Below, one piece after another: positions 4,083 to 10,455 of a stretch of 10,964 nucleotides of DNA (position 1 is its first letter; each line of letters begins with the position of its first letter). The notes below the pieces were generated by a model. It was not told the origin of the DNA, searched no databases, and was given only the letters and a program-made list of their open reading frames with translations. This stretch comes from Bacillota bacterium. GTDB lineage: Bacteria; Bacillota; Clostridia; Oscillospirales; Acutalibacteraceae. The stretch lies in assembly GCA_023412845.1 (NCBI GenBank), contig JAEZRH010000028.1, forward strand, positions 1-10,964. The letters are read 5' to 3'. A program made the position numbers and the translations under genes.

Positions 4083-5507
4083 TCATGCCGCTTCGTAAAA
4101 AGCCAGGATACCTTTGTAGGTCATATAAACGTCCAGCTTGGAGACAAGCTCAAACGGCGAGTGCATGGAAAGCACGGGCACGCCGATGTCGATGACATCC
4201 ACGTTCAGGCTTGCGACGAACATGGCCACGGTCCCGCCGCCGCCGGCGTCCACCTTGCCCATTTCGCCTATCTGCCAAAGCACACCGTTCTTTTCGAAAA
4301 GGGCGCGTATTTCGGCCACAAGCTCCGCCGTGGCTTCGCTGGTACTGCTTTTGCCGCGCCCGCCGGTGTATTTTGCAACGCCCACGCCGCCGTTCACATA
4401 GCAGGAATTGTTTGCTTCGTAGACCTCCGAGTAGGTGGGGTCATAGGCGGCGGTCACGTCGGCGGAAAGGCATTTCGACAGGCTGAGCACATGGCGGCCT
4501 TCCAGGCCTTCGGCCTGAGCGAGGTCCGCGATAAAATAGCGGAGGAACTGCGAATTCAGGCCCGTATTGCCCACGCTGCCGATCTCTTCGCGGTCGGCAA
4601 GGACGGTGACGATCGTGTTTTCCGGCTTTCCCGCATGAAGGACCGCAGTCAGCGCGGGGTACGCGCAGACCCGGTCGTCATGGCCGTAAGCGCCGATCAT
4701 CCCTCTGTCGAAACCCACGTCGACCGGTTTGAACGCCGGTACGAATTCAATGTCTGCGGAAACGAAATCCTCTTCCGTCATGCCGTAATTTTCATGCAGC
4801 AGCTTCATCACGTTCAGCTTGACAAGCTCCGCTTTATCCTTTTCGTCGGAACCGGTGTCCACGGGACGGCTTCCGGCCGTGATGTTCAGGTTCTCGCCCT
4901 CAACGCCTTTTGCAAGCGTCTTTTTCATTTGCTCGTCGGCAAGGTGAGGCAGAAGGTCCGTCACGCAGAACTGCGGCTCGCCCTCTTTTTCGCCGATCCG
5001 GATGTCCACGGGCGTTCCGTCTTTCAGGATGACGCGCCCGTGCATCGAAAGGGGAATAGCGGTCCACTGGTATTTCTTAATGCCGCCGTAGTAGTGGGTC
5101 TTGAAGAGAGACAGACCGTCCTTTTCGTACAGGGGATGCGGCTTTAGGTCGAGACGCGGCGAGTCGATGTGAGACGCGGCGATGCGCACGCCGTCTTTGC
5201 ATCCGTTCTTGCCGATCACGGCCAGAATCAGGGCCTTGCCGCGGTTGTTGCTGTAGACCTTGTCGCCCGGCTTATATTTTTTTCCGGCCTCAAACGGGAC
5301 AAACCCAGCTTTTTCCGCTTCGGCGACGGCGTAAAAGACAACCTCGCGTTCGGTCTTTGCGGTGTTCATAAAATTCTTGTAGCCTTCGCAGTAGCTGTCC
5401 GCTTCCGCAAGCTCCTTCTCCGTCACCTGAAAGCACCCGTTCGAACGGTTCACAAGCAGGCTCTCCTTCAGCTTTTTCACGGATTCTTTTTCTTCTTTCT
5501 TTGCCAT
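4083..5507 (-). CDS. apeA: M18-family aminopeptidase (aspartyl aminopeptidase type 1)
   Basis: A 474-aa cytosolic zinc aminopeptidase of family M18, which removes N-terminal residues (acidic ones preferred in several members) from peptides and forms large tetrahedral assemblies in studied homologues. The di-zinc site is complete: H113 and D115 in ASHIDSPRLD, D277/D278 in YGHDDRV, the catalytic E307 and ligand E308 in ADREEIGS, D350 in LSADVTAAYDP and H449 in LSMHSPFE. GKSSTSEA (385-392) and VDAGGGGTVA (419-428) are also family signatures, and the length matches type 1 M18 enzymes. The start is ATG at 5507, with AGGAGTG 8 bases upstream. It is the last gene of the minus-strand run, 14 bases after the transglycosylase, and is followed by the 3926-3962 terminator. 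No secretion signal is present. Confidence 0.93.
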   Translation of the reverse strand: MAKKEEKESVKKLKESLLVNRSNGCFQVTEKELAEADSYCEGYKNFMNTAKTEREVVFYAVAEAEKAGFVPFEAGKKYKPGDKVYSNNRGKALILAVIGKNGCKDGVRIAASHIDSPRLDLKPHPLYEKDGLSLFKTHYYGGIKKYQWTAIPLSMHGRVILKDGTPVDIRIGEKEGEPQFCVTDLLPHLADEQMKKTLAKGVEGENLNITAGSRPVDTGSDEKDKAELVKLNVMKLLHENYGMTEEDFVSADIEFVPAFKPVDVGFDRGMIGAYGHDDRVCAYPALTAVLHAGKPENTIVTVLADREEIGSVGNTGLNSQFLRYFIADLAQAEGLEGRHVLSLSKCLSADVTAAYDPTYSEVYEANNSCYVNGGVGVAKYTGGRGKSSTSEATAELVAEIRALFEKNGVLWQIGEMGKVDAGGGGTVAMFVASLNVDVIDIGVPVLSMHSPFELVSKLDVYMTYKGILAFYEAA

Positions 5508-5521
5508 TTGGCAACACTCCT

Positions 5522-6121
5522 TTATTCAGAATTGTATCCGGAACCGTAGAGATCGCGATACCTTTGATAGTATAACTCCACGGTATCGGCATAATTTCTG
5601 GTTTCCGGATAGGGGATGGCATCCAGACTTTTTCCGTCCTTTGAGATTTCTCCGCGCTTCAGCCACTGATTGACGGTGCCCATGCCCGCGTTGTAGGCGC
5701 AGAGCGCCGTCCGCCGCACGGGGTAGGTCTGAAACAGCAGAGACAGAAACCTGCACCCGTAGCGGATATTGATTTCCGGCTTATACAAGTCGTCCTCCGG
5801 CAGCACAGGGGAAGCTTCCTCGCGTTTCTGCAGCCATTCGAAGGTCGCGGGGGTAAGCTGCATCAGCCCGAGGGCCCCGGCCTTCGACTTCGCCTCGGAA
5901 TCGAAATTGCTTTCCGCGCGGATCACCGCGTAGACGAAATTCGGGTCGAGTCCGTTGCGTTTTGCTTCTTTGGTCACAATTTCGGAATAGGTGCGGGGAT
6001 ACATTGTTTTCAGAAAATTTATGCGGCTCCAGCGCAGCAGAAAAAGCGCCGCAACCAGTAGAACCGCCAGCAGCGCGCAGGCTGTCAGCGCCTTTTTATG
6101 TTTTTTGATCCAAATCTTCAA
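5522..6121 (-). CDS. Membrane-anchored soluble-lytic-transglycosylase-type enzyme (GH23)
   Basis: A 199-aa SLT-domain protein that cleaves peptidoglycan between MurNAc and GlcNAc to leave 1,6-anhydroMurNAc. A basic N-terminus (KIWIKKHKK) is followed by one hydrophobic segment, residues 12-29, acting as a signal anchor; the catalytic domain then lies outside. Family motifs in order: the catalytic E70 in VIRAESNF, SKAGALGLMQLTPAT (79-93), and AYNAGMGTVNQW (142-153). The start chosen is TTG at 6121, because GGAGAG lies about 7 bases upstream and it places the anchor at the very N-terminus; a longer reading to 6244 would sit wholly inside coaE. It overlaps the 3' end of coaE by 26 bases. It resembles the short Bacillota enzymes (YjbJ/CwlQ-like) used in wall turnover or in sporulation. 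It is in one operon with coaE and apeA. Confidence 0.88.
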   Translation of the reverse strand: MKIWIKKHKKALTACALLAVLLVAALFLLRWSRINFLKTMYPRTYSEIVTKEAKRNGLDPNFVYAVIRAESNFDSEAKSKAGALGLMQLTPATFEWLQKREEASPVLPEDDLYKPEINIRYGCRFLSLLFQTYPVRRTALCAYNAGMGTVNQWLKRGEISKDGKSLDAIPYPETRNYADTVELYYQRYRDLYGSGYNSE

Positions 6122-6713
6122 GAATTCTCTCCAAAAGCTCCCCAGCTTTCTGGTCAAGGACGCTCCAGTCGGTACTGCCGCTGAACGTATAGCCGGCACG
6201 TGCAGTATAGTATGTTTCCCCGTGCTGCGCTTCCATACGCGCACGGGCGAGTTCTTCGTCGATATTGTCCCTTGCCGTAATGCGTTTGAGCCGCGATTCC
6301 ATCGAAGCCGTTACAGCGATAGCCGCATCGCAGAGGCGCTCGGCCCCGCTTTCGAACAGCAGCGGAGCGTCGAGGATCACAGCCCTGCAGCCCGCCTGCT
6401 GCGCCTCGCGGATCTGCCGGATGCAGGCTTCGAAGATCGCGGGGTGCGTGATGGAATTGAGCAGCCGCGTCGCTTCGGGGCTTGAAAAAGCACACTTGGA
6501 AAGGACCTTTCTGTCGAGAATTCCGTCCGGTCCGACGATGTCCGCGCCGAACGCCGCTTTCAGCTTCGACAGGCACCCGGGCTGTTCGGTCACGCTCCGA
6601 GCTGCGGCGTCGGCGTCGACGATAATGCAGCCAAGACGCTGCAGAGCCTGCGCGACGGTCGATTTGCCCGCCCCGGTTGGGCCTGTCAGGCCGATGACGT
6701 GCGGCTCACCCAA
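6096..6713 (-). CDS. coaE: Dephospho-CoA kinase
   Basis: A 205-aa P-loop kinase that phosphorylates the 3'-OH of dephospho-CoA, the final step of coenzyme A synthesis. The Walker A motif is GPTGAGKST (11-19) after the usual N-terminal strand HVIGLT. D33 in IIVDADAAAR is the family's catalytic-site aspartate region, LDAPLLFESG (114-123) is the CoaE signature, and ITARDNIDEELARARM (145-160) is the lid/adenine region. The length is normal for the family. The start is TTG at 6713, with GAGGTG 7 bases upstream; no ATG or GTG fits the N-terminus. The start overlaps the tsaC stop by 8 bases, and the 3' end overlaps the transglycosylase gene, so translation is likely coupled on both sides. Confidence 0.94.
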   Translation of the reverse strand: MGEPHVIGLTGPTGAGKSTVAQALQRLGCIIVDADAAARSVTEQPGCLSKLKAAFGADIVGPDGILDRKVLSKCAFSSPEATRLLNSITHPAIFEACIRQIREAQQAGCRAVILDAPLLFESGAERLCDAAIAVTASMESRLKRITARDNIDEELARARMEAQHGETYYTARAGYTFSGSTDWSVLDQKAGELLERILEDLDQKT

Positions 6714-7728
6714 GGCGGAGCACCTCGAATCCCGCGGCCCGCATCAGGCGGTTGTAGACGGCAAGCCCTACGCCGGAGGGTTCCGGGCAGCGTGCATAGA
6801 CCGTCTTGGCGCCGATATCGTCCAGATGCCGCAGCGCCTCGAACAGCTCGCGCGCCTGCGCGCTATAATCGGTTTCCGCGCCGTAGCAGATGGCCGGCAC
6901 GCAGAGCGAGCGCTCGTCCCCGCTGTAACACAGCGCGGCGACGCCGGGCGTGCCGTGGGCGTTGACATAGTCGGCGAAAGCGGCGCCGTCCCCCTTAAGA
7001 ATAATTACGTTCGCTTTGGGAGAATAATGCTTATATTTCATGCCGGGCGAAAGCGGGCGCGCGCCTTTCGGCAGCGGATTCATCACGGCGGGGTCGACAT
7101 CCACGCGGCCGAGCACCTTGCGGAGTTGCTCCAGGGTGATGCCGCCGGGGCGGAGCAAACGCGGCGGGTCCGACGCGAGCGTCACGATCGTGGATTCCAC
7201 GCCGACGCCGCAGATCCCGCCGTCGAGGACGGCGTCGATTTTCCCGTCCATGTCGCGCATCACGTGTTCCGCCGTGGTCGTGCTCGGCAGCCCGGAGCGG
7301 TTGGCGGAAGGAGCCGCTACGGGGACTCCCGCGGCGGTGATCAGCGCCCGCGCCACCGGATGCGACGGAAAGCGGATCCCCACGGTCGGCAGGCCCGTGC
7401 TCACTTCATCGGAAATGAGCGCGGATTTTTCCAGCACCATGGTCATCGGCCCCGGCCAGTACGCTTTCGCGAGCTTTTCCGCCGATGCGGGCAGCAATTT
7501 CACAAGCGGGTAAATCTGTTCCCAGGAGGATATATGGACGATAAGCGGATTGTCCTGCGGCCTGCCTTTGGCCTTGAAGATTTTTTCCACGGCGTTGCCG
7601 TCAAGGGCGTTTGCCGCAAGGCCGTAGACCGTCTCGGTCGGCATTCCCACAAGGCCGCCTTCCCGCAGAATGCGGGCGGCGGTCTCAATGGCCCCCGGTT
7701 CTTCCGCTTTCAGCAAAAGGGTTTGCAT
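6706..7728 (-). CDS. tsaC: L-threonylcarbamoyladenylate synthase, Sua5 type
   Basis: A 340-aa two-domain Sua5/YwlC protein. It makes threonylcarbamoyl-AMP from threonine, bicarbonate and ATP for the t6A modification at A37 of ANN-decoding tRNAs. The YrdC catalytic domain (about 10-205) shows PTETVYGLAANA (30-41), KAKGRPQDNPL (52-62), PVAAPSANRSG (136-146) and VESTIV (177-182). A linker with SPGMKYKHYSPKA (227-239) leads to the C-terminal Sua5 domain (about 240-340) ending PSGVGLAVYNRLMRAA, so it is the long Sua5 form and not the short TsaC. The start is ATG at 7728; the Shine-Dalgarno is weak (AAAAGAG directly upstream, GAGAG a little further), 46 bases after prfA. In many Bacillota prmC lies between prfA and this gene; here it does not. 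It overlaps coaE by 8 bases. Confidence 0.94.
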   Translation of the reverse strand: MQTLLLKAEEPGAIETAARILREGGLVGMPTETVYGLAANALDGNAVEKIFKAKGRPQDNPLIVHISSWEQIYPLVKLLPASAEKLAKAYWPGPMTMVLEKSALISDEVSTGLPTVGIRFPSHPVARALITAAGVPVAAPSANRSGLPSTTTAEHVMRDMDGKIDAVLDGGICGVGVESTIVTLASDPPRLLRPGGITLEQLRKVLGRVDVDPAVMNPLPKGARPLSPGMKYKHYSPKANVIILKGDGAAFADYVNAHGTPGVAALCYSGDERSLCVPAICYGAETDYSAQARELFEALRHLDDIGAKTVYARCPEPSGVGLAVYNRLMRAAGFEVLRLG

Positions 7729-7774
7729 CTCTTTTAATTCTCTCTTTTCCGGAATATATTGTAGACACGGAGTC

Positions 7775-8866
7775 TTAATGCGCGAGAGCCTGCTCGGCGC
7801 CGGAGCTTTCCTGAAGCTGGGCGGCGCGATCGGCGGCGATAAGCGAATCGATGATCTCGTCGAGGTCGCCGTTCAGCACGGCATCCAGGCGGTAAAGCGT
7901 CAGGCCGATGCGGTGGTCCGTCAGGCGTCCCTGCGGGTAGTTGTAAGTCCGGATGCGCTCGGAGCGGTCTCCGGTCCCGACCTGCGACCGCCGCTGTGCC
8001 GCGACTTTGCTGTCCTGTTCCCTCTGTTTCATCTCGTACAGGCGAGAGCGCAGGATTTTGAGAGCGCGGTCCTTGTTTTTGTACTGGCTGCGCTCGTCCT
8101 GGCATTCCACCACAAGGCCGGTCGGCAGGTGCGTCACGCGGATGGCAGAGGAGGTCTTGTTGATGTGCTGGCCGCCCGCGCCGCTGGATCGGTAGGTGTC
8201 TATCTTGAGGTCCTTCGGGTCGAGCTCGACCTCCACGTCGTCCACTTCCGGCAGGACGGCGACCGTCGCCGTCGAAGTGTGGATGCGCCCCTGCTGTTCC
8301 GTCTCCGGCACGCGCTGCACGCGATGCACGCCGCTCTCGTATTTCAGGCGGGAGTAGGCTCCCTCGCCGGTGATCATAAAGCTGATTTCCTTATAGCCGC
8401 CGAGTTCCGTCTCGTTCGCGTTCATGATCTCGACCTGCCAGTTCCTGCGCTGCGCGTACATGCCGTACATGCGGAACAGTACGGAGGAGAAAAGCGCCGC
8501 CTCTTCGCCGCCCGCGCCGCCGCGGATCTCGACGATGACGTTCCGTTCGTCGTTCGGGTCCTTCGGCAGAAGCAGGATCTTCAGCTCGTCCGTCAGGCGC
8601 GCCCGGTCCGTGCGGGATTTCTCAAGCTCTTCCTGCGCGAGGACGCGTAGCTCCTCATCCGTTTCCTCTTCCAGGATGGCCCTGGCGCTCTCTTCGTCGG
8701 AAAGAGTTTTTTTGTAGCTGCGGAAGGCGAACACGATCGGTTCAATGCTTTTCGATTCCTTTATCAGGTCGCGGAAGGCATCCGGGTCGGACACGACCGA
8801 CGGGTCGTACAGGCGGCGGCCGAGCTCTTCGTAGCGTTTGTCAAAGACTTCAAGATTTTCAAACAT
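7775..8866 (-). CDS. prfA: Peptide chain release factor 1
   Basis: A 363-aa class I release factor recognising UAA and UAG. The N-terminal helical domain is followed by RGGAGGEEAALF (115-126), the codon-recognition tripeptide P-x-T as PET (187-189, in RVPETEQQGRIHTS), and the peptidyl-hydrolysis motif GGQ (231-233, in SSGAGGQHINKT). The C-terminal RSERIRTYNYPQGRLTDHRI (301-320) is typical of RF1. The PET variant is normal for many RF1 proteins, and P-x-T rather than SPF distinguishes RF1 from RF2. The start is ATG at 8866, with AAAGGGAG about 8 bases upstream. It is second in the operon, 46 bases after the DUF951 gene. The PrmC methylase that would act on the GGQ glutamine is not in this window. 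Confidence 0.97.
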   Translation of the reverse strand: MFENLEVFDKRYEELGRRLYDPSVVSDPDAFRDLIKESKSIEPIVFAFRSYKKTLSDEESARAILEEETDEELRVLAQEELEKSRTDRARLTDELKILLLPKDPNDERNVIVEIRGGAGGEEAALFSSVLFRMYGMYAQRRNWQVEIMNANETELGGYKEISFMITGEGAYSRLKYESGVHRVQRVPETEQQGRIHTSTATVAVLPEVDDVEVELDPKDLKIDTYRSSGAGGQHINKTSSAIRVTHLPTGLVVECQDERSQYKNKDRALKILRSRLYEMKQREQDSKVAAQRRSQVGTGDRSERIRTYNYPQGRLTDHRIGLTLYRLDAVLNGDLDEIIDSLIAADRAAQLQESSGAEQALAH

Positions 8867-8912
8867 TGATTTTCTCCCTTTGCGTTAAAGTCGGTTCTGC
8901 AGAGGAAGAAGG

Positions 8913-9110
8913 CTACGATTCCCCCGGCGAGGTCTCACGAATGATCTTTTTGATATTCTTTTCGCATTTCAGCCGCGGCACCATGACTTCATGCCCGCAT
9001 TTGGTACAGCGGATCTTAAAATCCATGCCGGAGCGCAGGACCAGAAAGGTGTTGCTCCCGCAGGGATGCGGTTTTTTCATCTGGAGGATATCCCCGGGTC
9101 TAACATCCAT
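8913..9110 (-). CDS. DUF951 family small protein
   Basis: A 65-aa protein matching the DUF951 pattern of Bacillota: MDVRPGDILQMKKPHPCG (1-18), a V-L-R-x-G-x-D-x-K-I-x-C stretch, CTKC (35-38), VMVPR (42-46) and an EKNIKKI tail (50-56). C17, C35, C38 and C49 make a probable zinc-binding cluster, and the fold is probably a small beta-barrel that could bind nucleic acid; this is an inference and the function is unknown. The start is ATG at 9110, the family's normal N-terminus, though the ribosome binding site is poor. It is the first gene of the operon that continues into prfA, behind the minus-strand promoter at 9141-9170. Confidence 0.9.
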   Translation of the reverse strand: MDVRPGDILQMKKPHPCGSNTFLVLRSGMDFKIRCTKCGHEVMVPRLKCEKNIKKIIRETSPGES

Positions 9111-9140
9111 CCGCTATCACTCACTTTCCATTATATTATC

Positions 9141-9170
9141 ATTATATCACAGCCGCCGTTTATCCGGCAA
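9141..9170 (-). promoter_or_regulatory. Sigma-A promoter of the DUF951-prfA operon
   Basis: On the minus strand TTGCCG (9170-9165), an 18-base spacer and a perfect TATAAT (9146-9141), with TGA in front of the -10 as an extended motif. The start would be near 9134, about 24 bases before the DUF951 ATG. A second TATAAT (9135-9130) follows 11 bases later without a clear -35. Confidence 0.75.
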
Positions 9171-9193
9171 GACATGTTGTGCCTCAGATTCGG

Positions 9194-9222
9194 TTGCGGC
9201 GGAACGGAGAATCGTTTATAAT
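9194..9222 (+). promoter_or_regulatory. Sigma-A promoter of birA
   Basis: TTGCGG (9194-9199), a 17-base spacer and a perfect TATAAT (9217-9222). The start would be near 9229, giving a leader of about 27 bases. It is divergent from the prfA operon promoter; the two -35 boxes are 23 bases apart, so one bound protein could affect both. I saw no BirA operator palindrome between them. Confidence 0.78.
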
Positions 9223-9255
9223 TGAGGAAAACACAGACGAAAAGGCGGCGTATCC

Positions 9256-10308
9256 ATGGCGCTGAAAGAAGAAATTTTAAGTTATCTGCGGGAGAGCGGC
9301 GGTTTTCTTTCCGGCGAGGAGCTCAGCGGCAGGCTGGGCAGATCGCGCACAGCGGTCTGGAAGGGCGTCGAAGCCCTGCGCCGCTGCGGCTACGAAATCG
9401 ATTCCGCGACAAATCGGGGCTACCGGCTTGTTTCCTGCCCCGATCTGTATTCTCCGGAGGAGATCGCCGCGGGCCTTGAAACGGAAGAAATCGGCGGAAA
9501 CATTTACTGCTACGACAGTGTGGATTCCACAAACGAAGAGGCGAAGCGGCAGGCGCTGCGGGGAGCCCCGAACGGGAGCCTCTTTATCGCGGAGCAGCAG
9601 ACCGGCGGCAAGGGCAGGCTGGGCCGGAACTGGCTGTCGCCCTCCGGAACGGGCATATGGTTTTCGGTGCTGCTGCGGCCCGGCGCGCTTCCGGACGGAA
9701 GCCGTCTTCCGGGCGAAGGTCGCCTGCCGTGCGGGGTCCGCCTGCCGCTGCAAATCGCGGCGACGACGCTGCTTGCCGGCGAAGCCGTCTGCGCGGCGAT
9801 CTGTGCCAGGTCCCGTGCGGGGTCCGCCTCCCAGGCTCAAATCAAATGGCCGAACGACGTACTGATCGGCACAAAAAAGGTATGCGGCATCCTGACGGAA
9901 ATGAGCGCGGAAATCGAGCGCGTCGAATTCGTTGTCGTCGGCATTGGGATCAACGCCAACAATGCCGATTTTCCGGAGGAACTGCGGCAAAAGGCCACAT
10001 CGCTCCGCATGGAGCAGGGTGCGCCCGTCCGCAGGATCTCCCTTTTACAGGAGATTTTGCGCAGATTCGAACTTCTGCTGAAAGAGAACGCCGCTTCGCT
10101 GACGCCTGCGTTTCTGGAACGATATAAACAGGATTGCGTCACCCTCGGGAGGCGCGTCTCTTTTCAAAGAGGCCGGGCGGCGGTGTCCGGAACAGCGGCC
10201 GATATTTCCCCGGAAGGGGAGCTTGTCGTTCGCATGGAGGATGGAAGCCTGGAAACGGTGCGTTCCGGCGAAGTCAGCGTGCAGGGCATTTACGGCGAGA
10301 CAGTCTGA
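9256..10308 (+). CDS. birA: Bifunctional biotin protein ligase and biotin repressor BirA
   Basis: A 350-aa protein with three parts. There is an N-terminal winged helix (about 3-60, with LSGEELSGRLGRSRTAVWKG as the HTH). The biotin ligase domain (about 80-280) has DSVDSTNEEAK, GGKGRLGRNW (117-126, the biotinyl-AMP loop), IKWPNDV (196-202), CGILTEM (210-216) and VVGIGIN (227-233). The C-terminal SH3-like domain runs from about 295 to 345. It joins biotin to carboxylase carrier domains and can repress biotin genes. The start is ATG at 9256, with AGGCGG 7 bases upstream. Unusual are two insertions between GTGIWFSVLLRP and KWPND, where homologues are usually shorter: an RLP-rich segment (146-164) and an Arg/Ser/Ala stretch (184-194). 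Both contain the same 17-bp DNA repeat in different frames. No strong terminator follows. Confidence 0.94.
   Translation: MALKEEILSYLRESGGFLSGEELSGRLGRSRTAVWKGVEALRRCGYEIDSATNRGYRLVSCPDLYSPEEIAAGLETEEIGGNIYCYDSVDSTNEEAKRQALRGAPNGSLFIAEQQTGGKGRLGRNWLSPSGTGIWFSVLLRPGALPDGSRLPGEGRLPCGVRLPLQIAATTLLAGEAVCAAICARSRAGSASQAQIKWPNDVLIGTKKVCGILTEMSAEIERVEFVVVGIGINANNADFPEELRQKATSLRMEQGAPVRRISLLQEILRRFELLLKENAASLTPAFLERYKQDCVTLGRRVSFQRGRAAVSGTAADISPEGELVVRMEDGSLETVRSGEVSVQGIYGETV
9688..9711. repeat. Overlapping inverted repeats inside birA
   Basis: CTTCCG (9688-9693), CGGAAG (9696-9701) and CTTCCG (9706-9711) form two alternative hairpins that share the middle arm. They lie at the start of the RLP-rich insertion and may reflect how that insertion arose. 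Confidence 0.6.
9727..9743 (+). repeat. 17-bp direct repeat in birA, copy 1
   Basis: CCGTGCGGGGTCCGCCT occurs here and again at 9813-9829, 86 bases apart. Here it is read in frame as P-C-G-V-R-L, within the RLP-rich insertion of BirA. Confidence 0.9.
9813..9829 (+). repeat. 17-bp direct repeat in birA, copy 2
   Basis: The identical 17 bases as at 9727-9743, but shifted in reading frame, so it encodes S-R-A-G-S-A-S just before the conserved KWPND motif. Confidence 0.9.
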
Positions 10309-10334
10309 ACCTTAGCAAAAGCTTTCGCCGTTTC

Positions 10335-10363
10335 TGGACATTTTTCCCTTTTTATGGTAAAAT
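10335..10363 (+). promoter_or_regulatory. Sigma-A promoter of the amino acid permease
   Basis: TGGACA (10335-10340), a 17-base spacer and TAAAAT (10358-10363), with TGG in front as an extended -10. It begins 27 bases after the birA stop. The start would be near 10370, leaving a leader of about 86 bases before the ATG at 10456; I see no known riboswitch in that leader. Confidence 0.75.
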
Positions 10364-10455
10364 TTAGTCTGCAGAGTTTCTTTTTGAGGATTTCGGGCGG
10401 TTTGACGTGGAAAATCCCGATTCCAAAAATAACATCCGGAGAGGGTTTTGGCTCC

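Noticed and set aside
4026..5147. A 373-codon plus-strand ORF opposite the aminopeptidase.
   Set aside because: The opposite strand encodes a complete M18 enzyme with all metal ligands. The plus frame has no recognisable motif and a biased H/R/V composition typical of antisense frames in GC-rich genes.
6122..6244. An N-terminal extension of the lytic transglycosylase to 240 aa.
   Set aside because: It would lie entirely in coaE coding sequence and would place the membrane anchor in the interior. The TTG at 6121 has a Shine-Dalgarno site and gives a normal signal anchor.
6265..7737. A 490-codon plus-strand ORF opposite coaE and tsaC.
   Set aside because: It is antisense to two well-conserved genes, with no domain signature; it results from GC-rich codon use leaving few stops.
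7670..8650. A 326-codon plus-strand ORF opposite prfA.
   Set aside because: It is the antisense shadow of release factor 1, which has P-x-T and GGQ motifs intact on the minus strand.
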